From positions 2,728,001-2,792,000 of the forward strand of contig NZ_CP011340.1 of assembly GCF_001278075.1 (NCBI RefSeq): 64,000 nt of DNA. The letters are read 5' to 3'. The translations under genes and the position numbers were made by a program. Shown here piece after piece: positions 17,193-24,643 of this stretch; the stretch's first letter is position 1; each line of letters opens with the position of its first letter. The stretch comes from Streptomyces pristinaespiralis (lineage in GTDB: Bacteria > Actinomycetota > Actinomycetes > Streptomycetales > Streptomycetaceae). A model generated the notes under the pieces. That model was given only the letters and a program-made list of their open reading frames with translations. It searched no databases and had not been told where the DNA came from.

Positions 17193-17212
17193 TCACTCGG
17201 TACGCACCGCCA

Positions 17213-17243
17213 CGGCGGGGCCGGGACTCCCCCGGCCCCGCCG
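17213..17243. terminator. Bidirectional terminator after the YceI gene
   Basis: CGGCGGGGCCGGG and CCCGGCCCCGCCG form a perfect 13-bp stem with the loop ACTCC. It lies between the YceI stop (17192) and the converging subtilase gene (stop at 17297). Confidence 0.85.
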
Positions 17244-17296
17244 GCGCGCGTCCGTAACCTCCGGCCGGGTGCCGCCGTGTGCGGGGCCGGGTGGTC

Positions 17297-18493
17297 TCAC
17301 AGGCCGCCGGTGTGCAGCAGACGGTTCGGGGAGCCGGGGCTGATCCCGGTGACAACGTCCTTGCTGGACCTGTCGACGATCCAGTCGGCGACCTCGGCCG
17401 CCGTCGCCGTCGGATGCTTCGACTTGTAGAGGGCGGCCACCCCTGCGACGTGCGGGGACGCCATGGAGGTGCCGTCCATGCCGACGCCGCCCCCACCGAG
17501 CCTGGCCGAGACGATCGAGGCGCCGGGAGCGTAGAGGGACACACAGGACCCGAAGTTGGAGAAGTCGGTCTCCTGGTCGGAGGCGTTGGTGGCCCCGACC
17601 GCAAGCACGCGTTCCGCCGAGGCGGGAGAGACGTTGCAGGCGTTGCCCGCCTCGTTGCCCGCGGCGACGACCGGCAGGACCCCGCCGGCCGCGAGCGCGT
17701 CCGCCGCGTCGTTCACCGCCGTGGACTTGCCGCCGCCGAGGGAGGCGTTCAGCACGGCGGGCTGTTGCGCGTTCGCGGCGACCCAGTCCATTCCGGCGAT
17801 GACGCCCGACAGCGTGCCGCCGCCCTCGCAGTCCAGCACGCGGACGCTCACCAGCGAGGCCTTGCGCGCCACGCCGTACGACGATCCCCCGACGGTGCCC
17901 GCGACATGCGTGCCGTGACCCTGGCAGTCCTGCCCCCGCCGCCCGTCACCGACGGCGTCGTAGCCGAAGACGGCCCGGCCGCCGAACTCGGCGTGCCCGT
18001 AGTCGATGCCGGTGTCGAGGATGTAGGCGTTGACGCCCTGGCCGCTGCCGGCCGCGGTGAAGGCGTCGTCGAGGGGCAGTTCGCGCTGGTCGATGCGGTC
18101 GAGTCCCCAGGACGCGGCGGGCGCCAGCGACGACGGGGGCGTCGTGCTCGCGGTGATGGTGGCGTCCTCCTCGACGGCCACGACGCCGGGCGTCAGCCGG
18201 ACCTGCTTCAGCTGGTCGGCGGTGAGGTCGGCGGCGAATCCCCGCAACGCGGTCCGGTAGGTGAACAGCGCCGTGGCGCCGACCTCCCCCATCATCGCGG
18301 TGGTGTCCGCGGTCCGGGCGAGGGTCACGATGTAGCGCCCCGGTACGGCGTTCGCCGAGCGGTGCAGCGGCGCCAGTTCGGGAGCGGGGGCCGAGTGGGC
18401 GGACGAGGACAGCGGACCGGCTGCCGCGAGGACGGGGGCCACGGCGAGGGCCGAGAGGGCGAAGAGGGCTTTTGGCCTGGTTCGGTTGCGCAT
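17297..18493 (-). CDS. Secreted subtilisin-like serine protease (S8)
   Basis: A 398-aa pre-pro-protease of the proteinase K-like branch. A signal peptide covers about residues 1-33, an inhibitor_I9 propeptide about 50-115 (GRYIVTLARTADT), and the catalytic domain runs from about 127 to the end. The catalytic triad is Asp160 (YILDTGID), His193 (GHGTHVAG) and Ser343 (GTSMASPHVAG), with the oxyanion Asn280 (AAGNEAGN). Cys residues at 190 and 222 and at 286 and 317 are likely disulphide partners. ATG 18493 is used; a TTG four codons upstream is possible, and neither has a strong ribosome-binding site. No C-terminal domain is present. It probably contributes to extracellular protein breakdown. Confidence 0.92.
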   Translation of the reverse strand: MRNRTRPKALFALSALAVAPVLAAAGPLSSSAHSAPAPELAPLHRSANAVPGRYIVTLARTADTTAMMGEVGATALFTYRTALRGFAADLTADQLKQVRLTPGVVAVEEDATITASTTPPSSLAPAASWGLDRIDQRELPLDDAFTAAGSGQGVNAYILDTGIDYGHAEFGGRAVFGYDAVGDGRRGQDCQGHGTHVAGTVGGSSYGVARKASLVSVRVLDCEGGGTLSGVIAGMDWVAANAQQPAVLNASLGGGKSTAVNDAADALAAGGVLPVVAAGNEAGNACNVSPASAERVLAVGATNASDQETDFSNFGSCVSLYAPGASIVSARLGGGGVGMDGTSMASPHVAGVAALYKSKHPTATAAEVADWIVDRSSKDVVTGISPGSPNRLLHTGGL

Positions 18494-18595
18494 GCCCCGA
18501 GACAAGCACGATGCGTAATGTTTTCCTACTTTCGGTAACCGTTTCGAATCGAGCCCCCACGGTTGCCGTACACACCGGTTCCGCGCTCATCGCCT

Positions 18596-18627
18596 CGTGT
18601 CCGGCGCGGCCTTCCGCGCCGGACACG
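18596..18627 (-). terminator. Terminator of the TPM-domain gene
   Basis: CGTGTCCGGCGCG and CGCGCCGGACACG are perfect 13-bp arms with a 6-nt loop. It starts directly after the stop codon at 18630. Confidence 0.8.
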
Positions 18628-18629
18628 CA

Positions 18630-19988
18630 TCAGAAGCCTCCGCCGCCGAAGTCACCGCCGCCGAAGCCTCCGCCGCCCCAGTCGCCGCCGCCACCGAAGT
18701 CGGACGAGTCGAAGTCGCCGCCGGAGTAGTCGCCGCCGCCGTATTCACCGCCGGCGAACTCGCCTCCGCCGTAGTCGGCCGCGTAGGCGGGGGTGGCGAG
18801 CATGTGGCCGAGCATCGTGCCCATCAGCAGGCCGGGCAGGATGCCGCCGCCGAAGTAGCCGCCCGCCCAGGGTCCGTAGGCGGGACCGGCCTCCCAATAG
18901 GGGCGGCGGCCGGCGCCCGTGTCGACGGTGCGCGCCAGCGGGTCGTGGCCTTCCTCGACACGGGCCGCGTCGGCCGCGCACACCGGGACGTCACGCGCCG
19001 CGCCGCCCGCCGGAGCCCAGGAGACGTCCTTGACGGAGAGACCGTGGCGCGGGTCGAAGAAGCAGGGCGCCCGGCGTTCGGGGACGGGCCGTCCCTCGCG
19101 GCGCGCAGCGAGTACGGCGAGCGAGAAGCGGCCGTCGTCCACCGCCTCCGTGACCCCGCGGACGTCGCCGGGGTGCCGCGCCGCGGCCATGCGCGATTTC
19201 GCGGTGTCGTACGAGTCGAGGGCCCGCTCGTAGTCGGCGCGCATGGCGTCGTCCGCGCCCTTCTCCGAGGGGTGGAAGTCCAGCCGGTCGAGTTCCTCCC
19301 CGAACGCGGTGATGTCCTCGTCGACGACGACGCGGAGGCGTTCGAGGGCCGCCCGCTCCTCCTCCGCCTTCCGGCGGCGCTTGTTGCGGACCATCGCGTA
19401 GGCTCCCGCACCGCCCGCGGCCACGACCGCGCCGAGGACGATCAGACCGCCGGCTCCGACGCCCTCGCCCTCACCCGATCCGGGGTCCCAGGAGGCCGGA
19501 GCGGTGCCGTTCACCTGGGGCAGGGCCTGGTCGACGAACTTGTCCAGCTGGACCGAGGCGTCGACGGGCGCGCCACTCTTCACCGAAGCGGTCAGGTTCT
19601 CGACGGCCCGGTTCGGCATCACGACGGAGTCGGCGCCCGCGTCGAAGCCGTCGCCGAGCCGGACGGCGTACAGGCCGGTGATCCCGGTCTCCGTGCGCAG
19701 ATTGCGCAGCAGATCGTCCGGCGGGAACTCGGCGGTGGCGGGCAGTACGGCCACGAAGACCGGTTTGTCGGCGTCCTCGATGCGGTCGGCCAGCGAGGCG
19801 GCCTCCGTCTGCGACAGCTGGCCGGTCATGGCCGGGTGGACGTACACCGGGCCGTCTCTCAGGGCGGCGGCGGCGTCGGACAGCCCTGCGGCCCTGACGG
19901 CGGCGCCGGACGCAGGAGCCAGGATCATGAGCAGCAGGAGTGTCAGCCCGGCGAGGGCCGACACAAGGGTGAACGGCCGTGTCCTCAT
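18630..19988 (-). CDS. Membrane protein with TPM/YgcG-like N-terminus and Gly-rich tail
   Basis: A 452-aa protein. A signal or anchor helix (about 8-28, ALAGLTLLLLMILAP) is followed by an extracellular TPM-like domain (about 35-160; VYVHPAMTGQLSQTEAASLADRI). One membrane helix (about 178-200, GGLIVLGAVVAAGGAGAYAMV) leads to a basic stop-transfer KRRRK and a cytoplasmic coiled-coil-like segment (205-290). The last 60 residues are repeats of Gly with Asp or Phe (GGGDYSGGDF, DFGGGG). This layout is known from actinobacterial proteins of unknown role. It is a single gene bounded by a terminator. A 16-bp near-palindrome at 20019-20034 lies just upstream of its start. Confidence 0.75.
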   Translation of the reverse strand: MRTRPFTLVSALAGLTLLLLMILAPASGAAVRAAGLSDAAAALRDGPVYVHPAMTGQLSQTEAASLADRIEDADKPVFVAVLPATAEFPPDDLLRNLRTETGITGLYAVRLGDGFDAGADSVVMPNRAVENLTASVKSGAPVDASVQLDKFVDQALPQVNGTAPASWDPGSGEGEGVGAGGLIVLGAVVAAGGAGAYAMVRNKRRRKAEEERAALERLRVVVDEDITAFGEELDRLDFHPSEKGADDAMRADYERALDSYDTAKSRMAAARHPGDVRGVTEAVDDGRFSLAVLAARREGRPVPERRAPCFFDPRHGLSVKDVSWAPAGGAARDVPVCAADAARVEEGHDPLARTVDTGAGRRPYWEAGPAYGPWAGGYFGGGILPGLLMGTMLGHMLATPAYAADYGGGEFAGGEYGGGDYSGGDFDSSDFGGGGDWGGGGFGGGDFGGGGF

Positions 19989-20018
19989 ACACCCGACGCT
20001 ACCCGAAACAGGGATAAA

Positions 20019-20034
20019 TAAGACATACGTCTGA
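20019..20034. promoter_or_regulatory. Near-palindrome upstream of the TPM-domain gene
   Basis: TAAGACATACGTCTGA differs at 2 of 16 positions from the perfect palindrome TCAGACATATGTCTGA found upstream of the PucR gene (43309-43324). It lies 31 bp from the start of the TPM-domain gene. The resemblance may mean a shared regulator or chance. Confidence 0.35.
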
Positions 20035-20060
20035 GCCGTGGGCGCAATACTCGACGGATA

Positions 20061-20100
20061 CTCGGCGGCGGCACCCGCCCTGCCGGATGCCGCCGCCGAG
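20061..20100 (-). terminator. Terminator of the GH3 gene
   Basis: CTCGGCGGCGGCA and TGCCGCCGCCGAG are perfect 13-bp arms with a 14-nt loop. It lies 9 bp beyond the GH3 stop at 20109. Confidence 0.75.
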
Positions 20101-20108
20101 CGATGTGA

Positions 20109-23100
20109 TCAGCCGGCCCGGTAGGCGGCGGTCAGTTTCGCGACCGCACCCGCCGGATCGCCGGTGAGCAGCAGGTGGTCCGCCTCCGCGAACGGCTTCG
20201 CCGACGCCTCGGTGATGTGTCCGCCGATCTTCTGCTGAACGATCAGACGCGCCGTGCCGACCAGTTCCCTGGCCTGCTCCGACCTGCCCCGGCCGGTCGC
20301 CTGGAGGACCTTCGCCGCCACGGCGACGGCCCGGAGCGTCAGCTCACCGCCGGCCGGTGTCCTGCCCGACGTGGTCAGGCCCCAGCCGTACGGGAACAGC
20401 GGGTCGTACGCGGCGTCGCCGACGTTGATCGGCAGCTGCGCCTCGGACTTCGGCCAGGTGACCGGGAGCTGCCCGGTGAAGGGGCGGGTCCCGTAGAGGA
20501 CGTCCGCGACGCCGTCGCCCTCGGTGCCGGGCAGCCAGGACGCGACGAGCGCGTCGATGCCCTCCAGCCGGTCGCCGATCAGCTGCGGACGGCCGGAGAC
20601 GACCAGGACGGCGCACTTCATCGCGGCGCAGACCTTGTCCACGGCGGCCTTGTCGGCGGCGGTCAGCTCCAGGTCGTGGCCGTTGCCGACGTCGCCGATG
20701 CCTTCGGCGTACGGGGTCTCGCCGACGACGACCACGCCGACGTCGTAGCCGTCGGTGGCGGCGGAGGCGTCCTTGGAGTAGTCGATCGTGGCGTCGGGGG
20801 CGGCCCGCTTCATGCCCTCGAGGATCGTGGTGCCGGTGGTGATCTCACCGGAGGAGCCCTGCCAGCTGATGGTCCAGCCGCCGGCCTGGTTGCCGAGGTC
20901 GTCGGCGTTGGAACCGGCGACGTACACCTTCTGCGACTTCTTCAGCGGCAGCACGGCGCCGTCGTTCTTCAGCAGCACCTGCGACTTGGCGACGGCCTCC
21001 CGGGCCACCGCGCGGTGCTCCGCGGAGCCCACCTCGTCCAGGTTCCCGGTGTCGGCGTACGGCTTCTCGAAGAGGCCGAGCTTGAACTTCTGGGTCAGGA
21101 TGCGGGAGACGGCGTCGTCGACGCGGGCCTCGCTGATCCGCCCCGCCGTCACCTCGTCCTTCAACGTCCGGGTGAACTCCTGGTAGTTCGTCGGGACCAT
21201 GATCATGTCGAGGCCGGCGTTGACGGACGTGCGCACGTCGCTCGGGTAGTCGCCGGGGATCTGGTCGATCGCCTGCCAGTCGCTGATGACGAACCCGTCG
21301 AAGCCCATCCGGTCCTTGAGGACCCCGTTGATCATCTCGGCGTGGGCATGCATCTTCACCGGTCCGGCGTCGTCGCCGATGATGTCGAGCGACGAGTACG
21401 ACGGCATGACCGTGCCCGCGCCGCGCTTGACCGCCTCCGCGAACGGCGCGAGGTGCACCGCCTCCAGTTCCTCGCGGGTGACCTTGGTTATGCCCTGGTC
21501 GATGGTGTAGCTGCCGGTGGACGACGAGCCGAAGCCGGTGCCGCCGTCGCCGACGAAGTGCTTGGCGCTGGTGAGGACCTTGTCGCTGCGGTCCAGGTCC
21601 TTGCCGTTACGGGCGCCCTGCATGCCCTGGATCACCGTCTCCATGGCGGTCACCAGGGCCGGGTCCTCACCGAACGCCTCGTAGGAACGCCCCCAGCGCT
21701 CGTCGCGGGTCACGCACAGGCAGGGCGCGAAGTCCCACGGGATGCCGGTGGCCCGCACCTCCTTGGCGGTGACCGCGCCGGTCCGCTCGGCGATCCTGGG
21801 ATCGCGGCCCGCTCCGATGCCGATGTTGTGCGGCATGATCGTCGAGCCGATCACGTTGTTGTGTCCGTGGACGGCGTCCACGCCGTAGATCAGCGGGATC
21901 TGGTACCGGGTGGCCTGGGCGCGCAGCTGGTAGGTGTCGACCATCTTCGCCCACGCCTCGGGCGTGTTCGGCGTCGGCACGGAACCACCGCCGGAGAGCA
22001 GCGAGCCGAGGTCGTAGGAGGCGATGTCGCCCTGCGACTTGAGGGCGTTGCGCTCGGCCTGCGTCATCTGGCCGGCCTTCTCCGCGAGGGACATGCGCGA
22101 GAGCAGGTCGGCGACGCGCTTCTTCACCGGCAGCCTGGCGTTCTGGTACGGCAGGCCGTGGGCGTTCACGACGACCTGGGGGGTCTCGGCGGGGGCCTTG
22201 GCGCCGGTGACGGTCAGCTGCAGCGGGACGGTCTCCGCGGACTCGGCCGACCCGTCCTTGTCGGTCCTCACGGCGACCGTACGGGACTCGCCGGAGGCGG
22301 TGCCCGCCGGGAAGGTGACGGAGCCGGTGACCGGTTCGTAGTCCGCGCCGGCCTCCGCGCTGCCGCCGCCGGTCCTGTACTCGACGGTGACCGGCTCCTC
22401 CGTCGGGACGGATCCGGTGGTGGCGACGGAGATCTTCACCTGGGCGGTGCCGCCCTCGTCGACCGGGTACACGGCGGCGTCGGTGAGGACCTTGGCCTTC
22501 AGGGCCGGGTCGGCCTTCCCGTACAGCTCCATGCCGTCGACGGCGAAGGTGCCGGGGGCGCCGGTGGGGAGGGTGAGCGCCCAGCCCCACATCTCGTTCA
22601 GGCCGAGGACCTGGTCGATACCGCCGACGGGCTGGTAGTCGGCGCGGTAGACGAAGTCGGAGAACGGGATCTCGACGAGGTGCCAGCCCTCCCAGTCGTC
22701 GGTGAACGACGTGGTCCACAGCTCGGACGCGCCGCCGTTCGCGCCGCCGTCCTTGATCTCGAAGTTGATGCGCTTGCCCGAACCGGGCGGCAGGGGCGCC
22801 GTGTTCTGGCCGTACCACCAGAAGCGGATGCCCTTGGAGGCCGTCCAGTCGCGGGGAGCCTGGTCGACGGCGTACTCATGGCTGAGGCCGCCCCAGCCGC
22901 TGATGTCGTAGGAGCCTTGAAGGACCTTGCTGCCCTCGGGTGCGTCGGCGCGCTCCTTGAACTCCAGCTTCGGCTGGTCGTCGGCGTCGCTGCCCCAGGT
23001 GAAGATGCCCTCCGCGGGCGGGTTGGCGAACGGCACCTCGCCCTCGAAGCGGTCGACGGGGACCGGCGCGGGCTCGTCGGCCGCGGCGCTCGGCAGCGCT

Positions 23101-23198
23101 CCGGCGATCAGCGATCCGAGCACGGCGGTGGCTGCAAGGAGGGCCGTACCGGCCCGGCGGGGTCCGGGGCGTGGTCGTGGCCGGCGTGATCCTGGCAT
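20109..23198 (-). CDS. Secreted GH3 beta-glucosidase with carbohydrate-binding and Calx-beta modules
   Basis: A 1029-aa secreted enzyme likely to hydrolyse beta-gluco-oligosaccharides. After the signal peptide (about 1-38) come a CBM11/CIA30-like beta-sandwich (about 45-200; KGIRFWWYGQ), a Calx-beta-like module (about 215-310; VTVEYRTGGGSA, ADYEPVTGSVTF) and the GH3 N-terminal barrel (about 325-680). The nucleophile Asp is near 639 in GFVISDWQAID. The GH3 C-terminal sandwich follows, with GQLPVTWPKSEAQLP, then a helical extension of about 85 residues. ATG 23198 has GGAG 6 nt upstream; a longer frame would disrupt the signal. The lacI gene lies 210 bp upstream on the same strand, so the two may be one operon. 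Confidence 0.9.
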   Translation of the reverse strand: MPGSRRPRPRPGPRRAGTALLAATAVLGSLIAGALPSAAADEPAPVPVDRFEGEVPFANPPAEGIFTWGSDADDQPKLEFKERADAPEGSKVLQGSYDISGWGGLSHEYAVDQAPRDWTASKGIRFWWYGQNTAPLPPGSGKRINFEIKDGGANGGASELWTTSFTDDWEGWHLVEIPFSDFVYRADYQPVGGIDQVLGLNEMWGWALTLPTGAPGTFAVDGMELYGKADPALKAKVLTDAAVYPVDEGGTAQVKISVATTGSVPTEEPVTVEYRTGGGSAEAGADYEPVTGSVTFPAGTASGESRTVAVRTDKDGSAESAETVPLQLTVTGAKAPAETPQVVVNAHGLPYQNARLPVKKRVADLLSRMSLAEKAGQMTQAERNALKSQGDIASYDLGSLLSGGGSVPTPNTPEAWAKMVDTYQLRAQATRYQIPLIYGVDAVHGHNNVIGSTIMPHNIGIGAGRDPRIAERTGAVTAKEVRATGIPWDFAPCLCVTRDERWGRSYEAFGEDPALVTAMETVIQGMQGARNGKDLDRSDKVLTSAKHFVGDGGTGFGSSSTGSYTIDQGITKVTREELEAVHLAPFAEAVKRGAGTVMPSYSSLDIIGDDAGPVKMHAHAEMINGVLKDRMGFDGFVISDWQAIDQIPGDYPSDVRTSVNAGLDMIMVPTNYQEFTRTLKDEVTAGRISEARVDDAVSRILTQKFKLGLFEKPYADTGNLDEVGSAEHRAVAREAVAKSQVLLKNDGAVLPLKKSQKVYVAGSNADDLGNQAGGWTISWQGSSGEITTGTTILEGMKRAAPDATIDYSKDASAATDGYDVGVVVVGETPYAEGIGDVGNGHDLELTAADKAAVDKVCAAMKCAVLVVSGRPQLIGDRLEGIDALVASWLPGTEGDGVADVLYGTRPFTGQLPVTWPKSEAQLPINVGDAAYDPLFPYGWGLTTSGRTPAGGELTLRAVAVAAKVLQATGRGRSEQARELVGTARLIVQQKIGGHITEASAKPFAEADHLLLTGDPAGAVAKLTAAYRAG

Positions 23199-23407
23199 TG
23201 CGGCTCCTTCGGTGCGACTTGGGTGGGGCGTCGGTTCGGCATGGGTTGGCACGGGTGCGGCAAGGGGCGGCCGGGGTACGGGACGGCCGGGCCGGTGGTG
23301 CGGCTGCGGCACGGTGGGCCGGGGCGGAGGGCCACCCGCACGGGGCCGGTCCAGGGGCGGGCGCCCCGGGGCGCCGTCCGCGGCCGGGACCGGCAGCGGG
23401 GGCCGGG

Positions 23408-24388
23408 TCAGCCGTCGGGGGCGGAGCCCCGGACGACGAGTTCGGTGGGCAGCACGACCGGCTCGTCCGGGATGGCCTCGCCGCCGAGCCGCGCGAGCAG
23501 CAGCCGGGCCGCGGTCTCGCCCATCTCCCGCATCGGCTGGCGCACGGTGGTCAGCGGGGGCGCGGTGTGCCGGGCCATGGGGATGTCGTCGAAGCCGACG
23601 ACGGCGATGTCGTCGGGCACGCTGCGCCCGGCGTCCCGCAGGGCACGCAACACCCCGGCGGCGATGAGGTCGTTGTGCGCGAAGACGGAGTCGAAGGGCA
23701 TCGTGTCGCCGAGCGCCCGCTCGACGGCCCGCCGGCCGGACGCCTCGGTGAACTCGCCCTCCAGGACGAGCGCGTCGGGCAGGACGTCCAGGAACCCGGC
23801 AGTCCGGTCGCGTACACAGCCGAAGCCCGCAGGACCGGTGGCGACGAGGGGCCGGGTGCGGCCGGCCGCGAGCAGGTGCCGGGCGGCCGAGGCCCCGCCC
23901 TCCCGGTTGGTGGTGGCGACGGACGGGAATTCGGGGTGGTGCCCGCGGTCGTCGATGAGGACGACGGGCAGTCCCCGGCGGTGCATCGCCGTGATGGTGT
24001 CGAGGGTGTTCTCCGGTTCGATGACGAGCAGCCCGTCGAACGCCCTGGCCGACACCTGGCTGGTGAAGTGGTCGACGGACTCCGCGCCCCGGTTGCAGGT
24101 GAAGAGCAGCAGGCCGTAACCGGCCGCCTCGACGGTGTCCACGACGCCCTGCAGCACCTCGCCCATCCAGGGCCAGGTGAGCGGCGGCGTCAGCATGGCG
24201 ACGGTGCGGCTGCGTCCGCGCGCCAGACCGACCGCGCCCGAGCTGGGGACATAGCCGAGCGCACCGATCACTTCACGAACGCGGGCGGCCGTGGTGGCGT
24301 CGACATCGGCCTTGGTGTTCAGCACCCGGGAGACGGTGGTCTTGCTGACACCCGCCTCACGTGCGACGTCGGCGATGGTGACACGCAT
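23408..24388 (-). CDS. LacI-family sugar-responsive repressor
   Basis: A 326-aa regulator. The helix-turn-helix is MRVTIADVAREAGVSKTTVS at the N-terminus, followed by the hinge helix and a periplasmic-binding-protein-like ligand domain (about 60-326). ATG 24388 has GGAGG upstream; an earlier in-frame start would place 32 Pro/Val-rich residues before the HTH, which the family does not have. It lies between a GH3 gene (same strand, downstream) and a divergent GH30 gene, with two palindromes upstream of its start. Likely ligands are products of beta-glucan breakdown such as gentiobiose or laminaribiose; this is inferred from the neighbours only. Confidence 0.93.
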   Translation of the reverse strand: MRVTIADVAREAGVSKTTVSRVLNTKADVDATTAARVREVIGALGYVPSSGAVGLARGRSRTVAMLTPPLTWPWMGEVLQGVVDTVEAAGYGLLLFTCNRGAESVDHFTSQVSARAFDGLLVIEPENTLDTITAMHRRGLPVVLIDDRGHHPEFPSVATTNREGGASAARHLLAAGRTRPLVATGPAGFGCVRDRTAGFLDVLPDALVLEGEFTEASGRRAVERALGDTMPFDSVFAHNDLIAAGVLRALRDAGRSVPDDIAVVGFDDIPMARHTAPPLTTVRQPMREMGETAARLLLARLGGEAIPDEPVVLPTELVVRGSAPDG

Positions 24389-24413
24389 CGAGGGGCCTCC
24401 GCGTCGAGCCTCT

Positions 24414-24425
24414 GGTACCGGTACC
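24414..24425. promoter_or_regulatory. Palindrome GGTACCGGTACC upstream of lacI
   Basis: A perfect 12-bp palindrome (also a direct repeat of GGTACC), 26 bp from the lacI start. Its centre shares the ACCGGT core of the larger palindrome next to it and could be a second half of a LacI operator cluster. Confidence 0.45.
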
Positions 24426-24434
24426 GGAACCGCT

Positions 24435-24452
24435 GCCGGAACCGGTTCCGGC
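24435..24452. promoter_or_regulatory. Probable LacI operator between lacI and the GH30 gene
   Basis: GCCGGAACCGGTTCCGGC is a perfect 18-bp palindrome. Its core fits AANCGNTT, the LacI/GalR consensus with central CG. It lies 47 bp from the lacI start and about 190 bp before the GH30 gene, so it could control both directions. Confidence 0.7.
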
Positions 24453-24643
24453 GTGGTGCGGAGAGTCAACCGCCAGGCGGTCATGCCGTCAATACTTCAC
24501 GTCGAGATCCGCTGAATCCCAAGTTGGCGGCGGGCGGGGGGAGTTCTGCGTTCAGGATGTGAATGCGCGAAGTCTTGACGGGTGCCCCGGGCGGGAGTTC
24601 ACTCACGCCCCGTCCCCCACACCTGAGCCGAGAGGTCATGCTG

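Noticed and set aside
20175..23189. Long plus-strand frame opposite the GH3 gene
   Set aside because: Shadow frame with biased composition only; the GH3 signature is on the minus strand.
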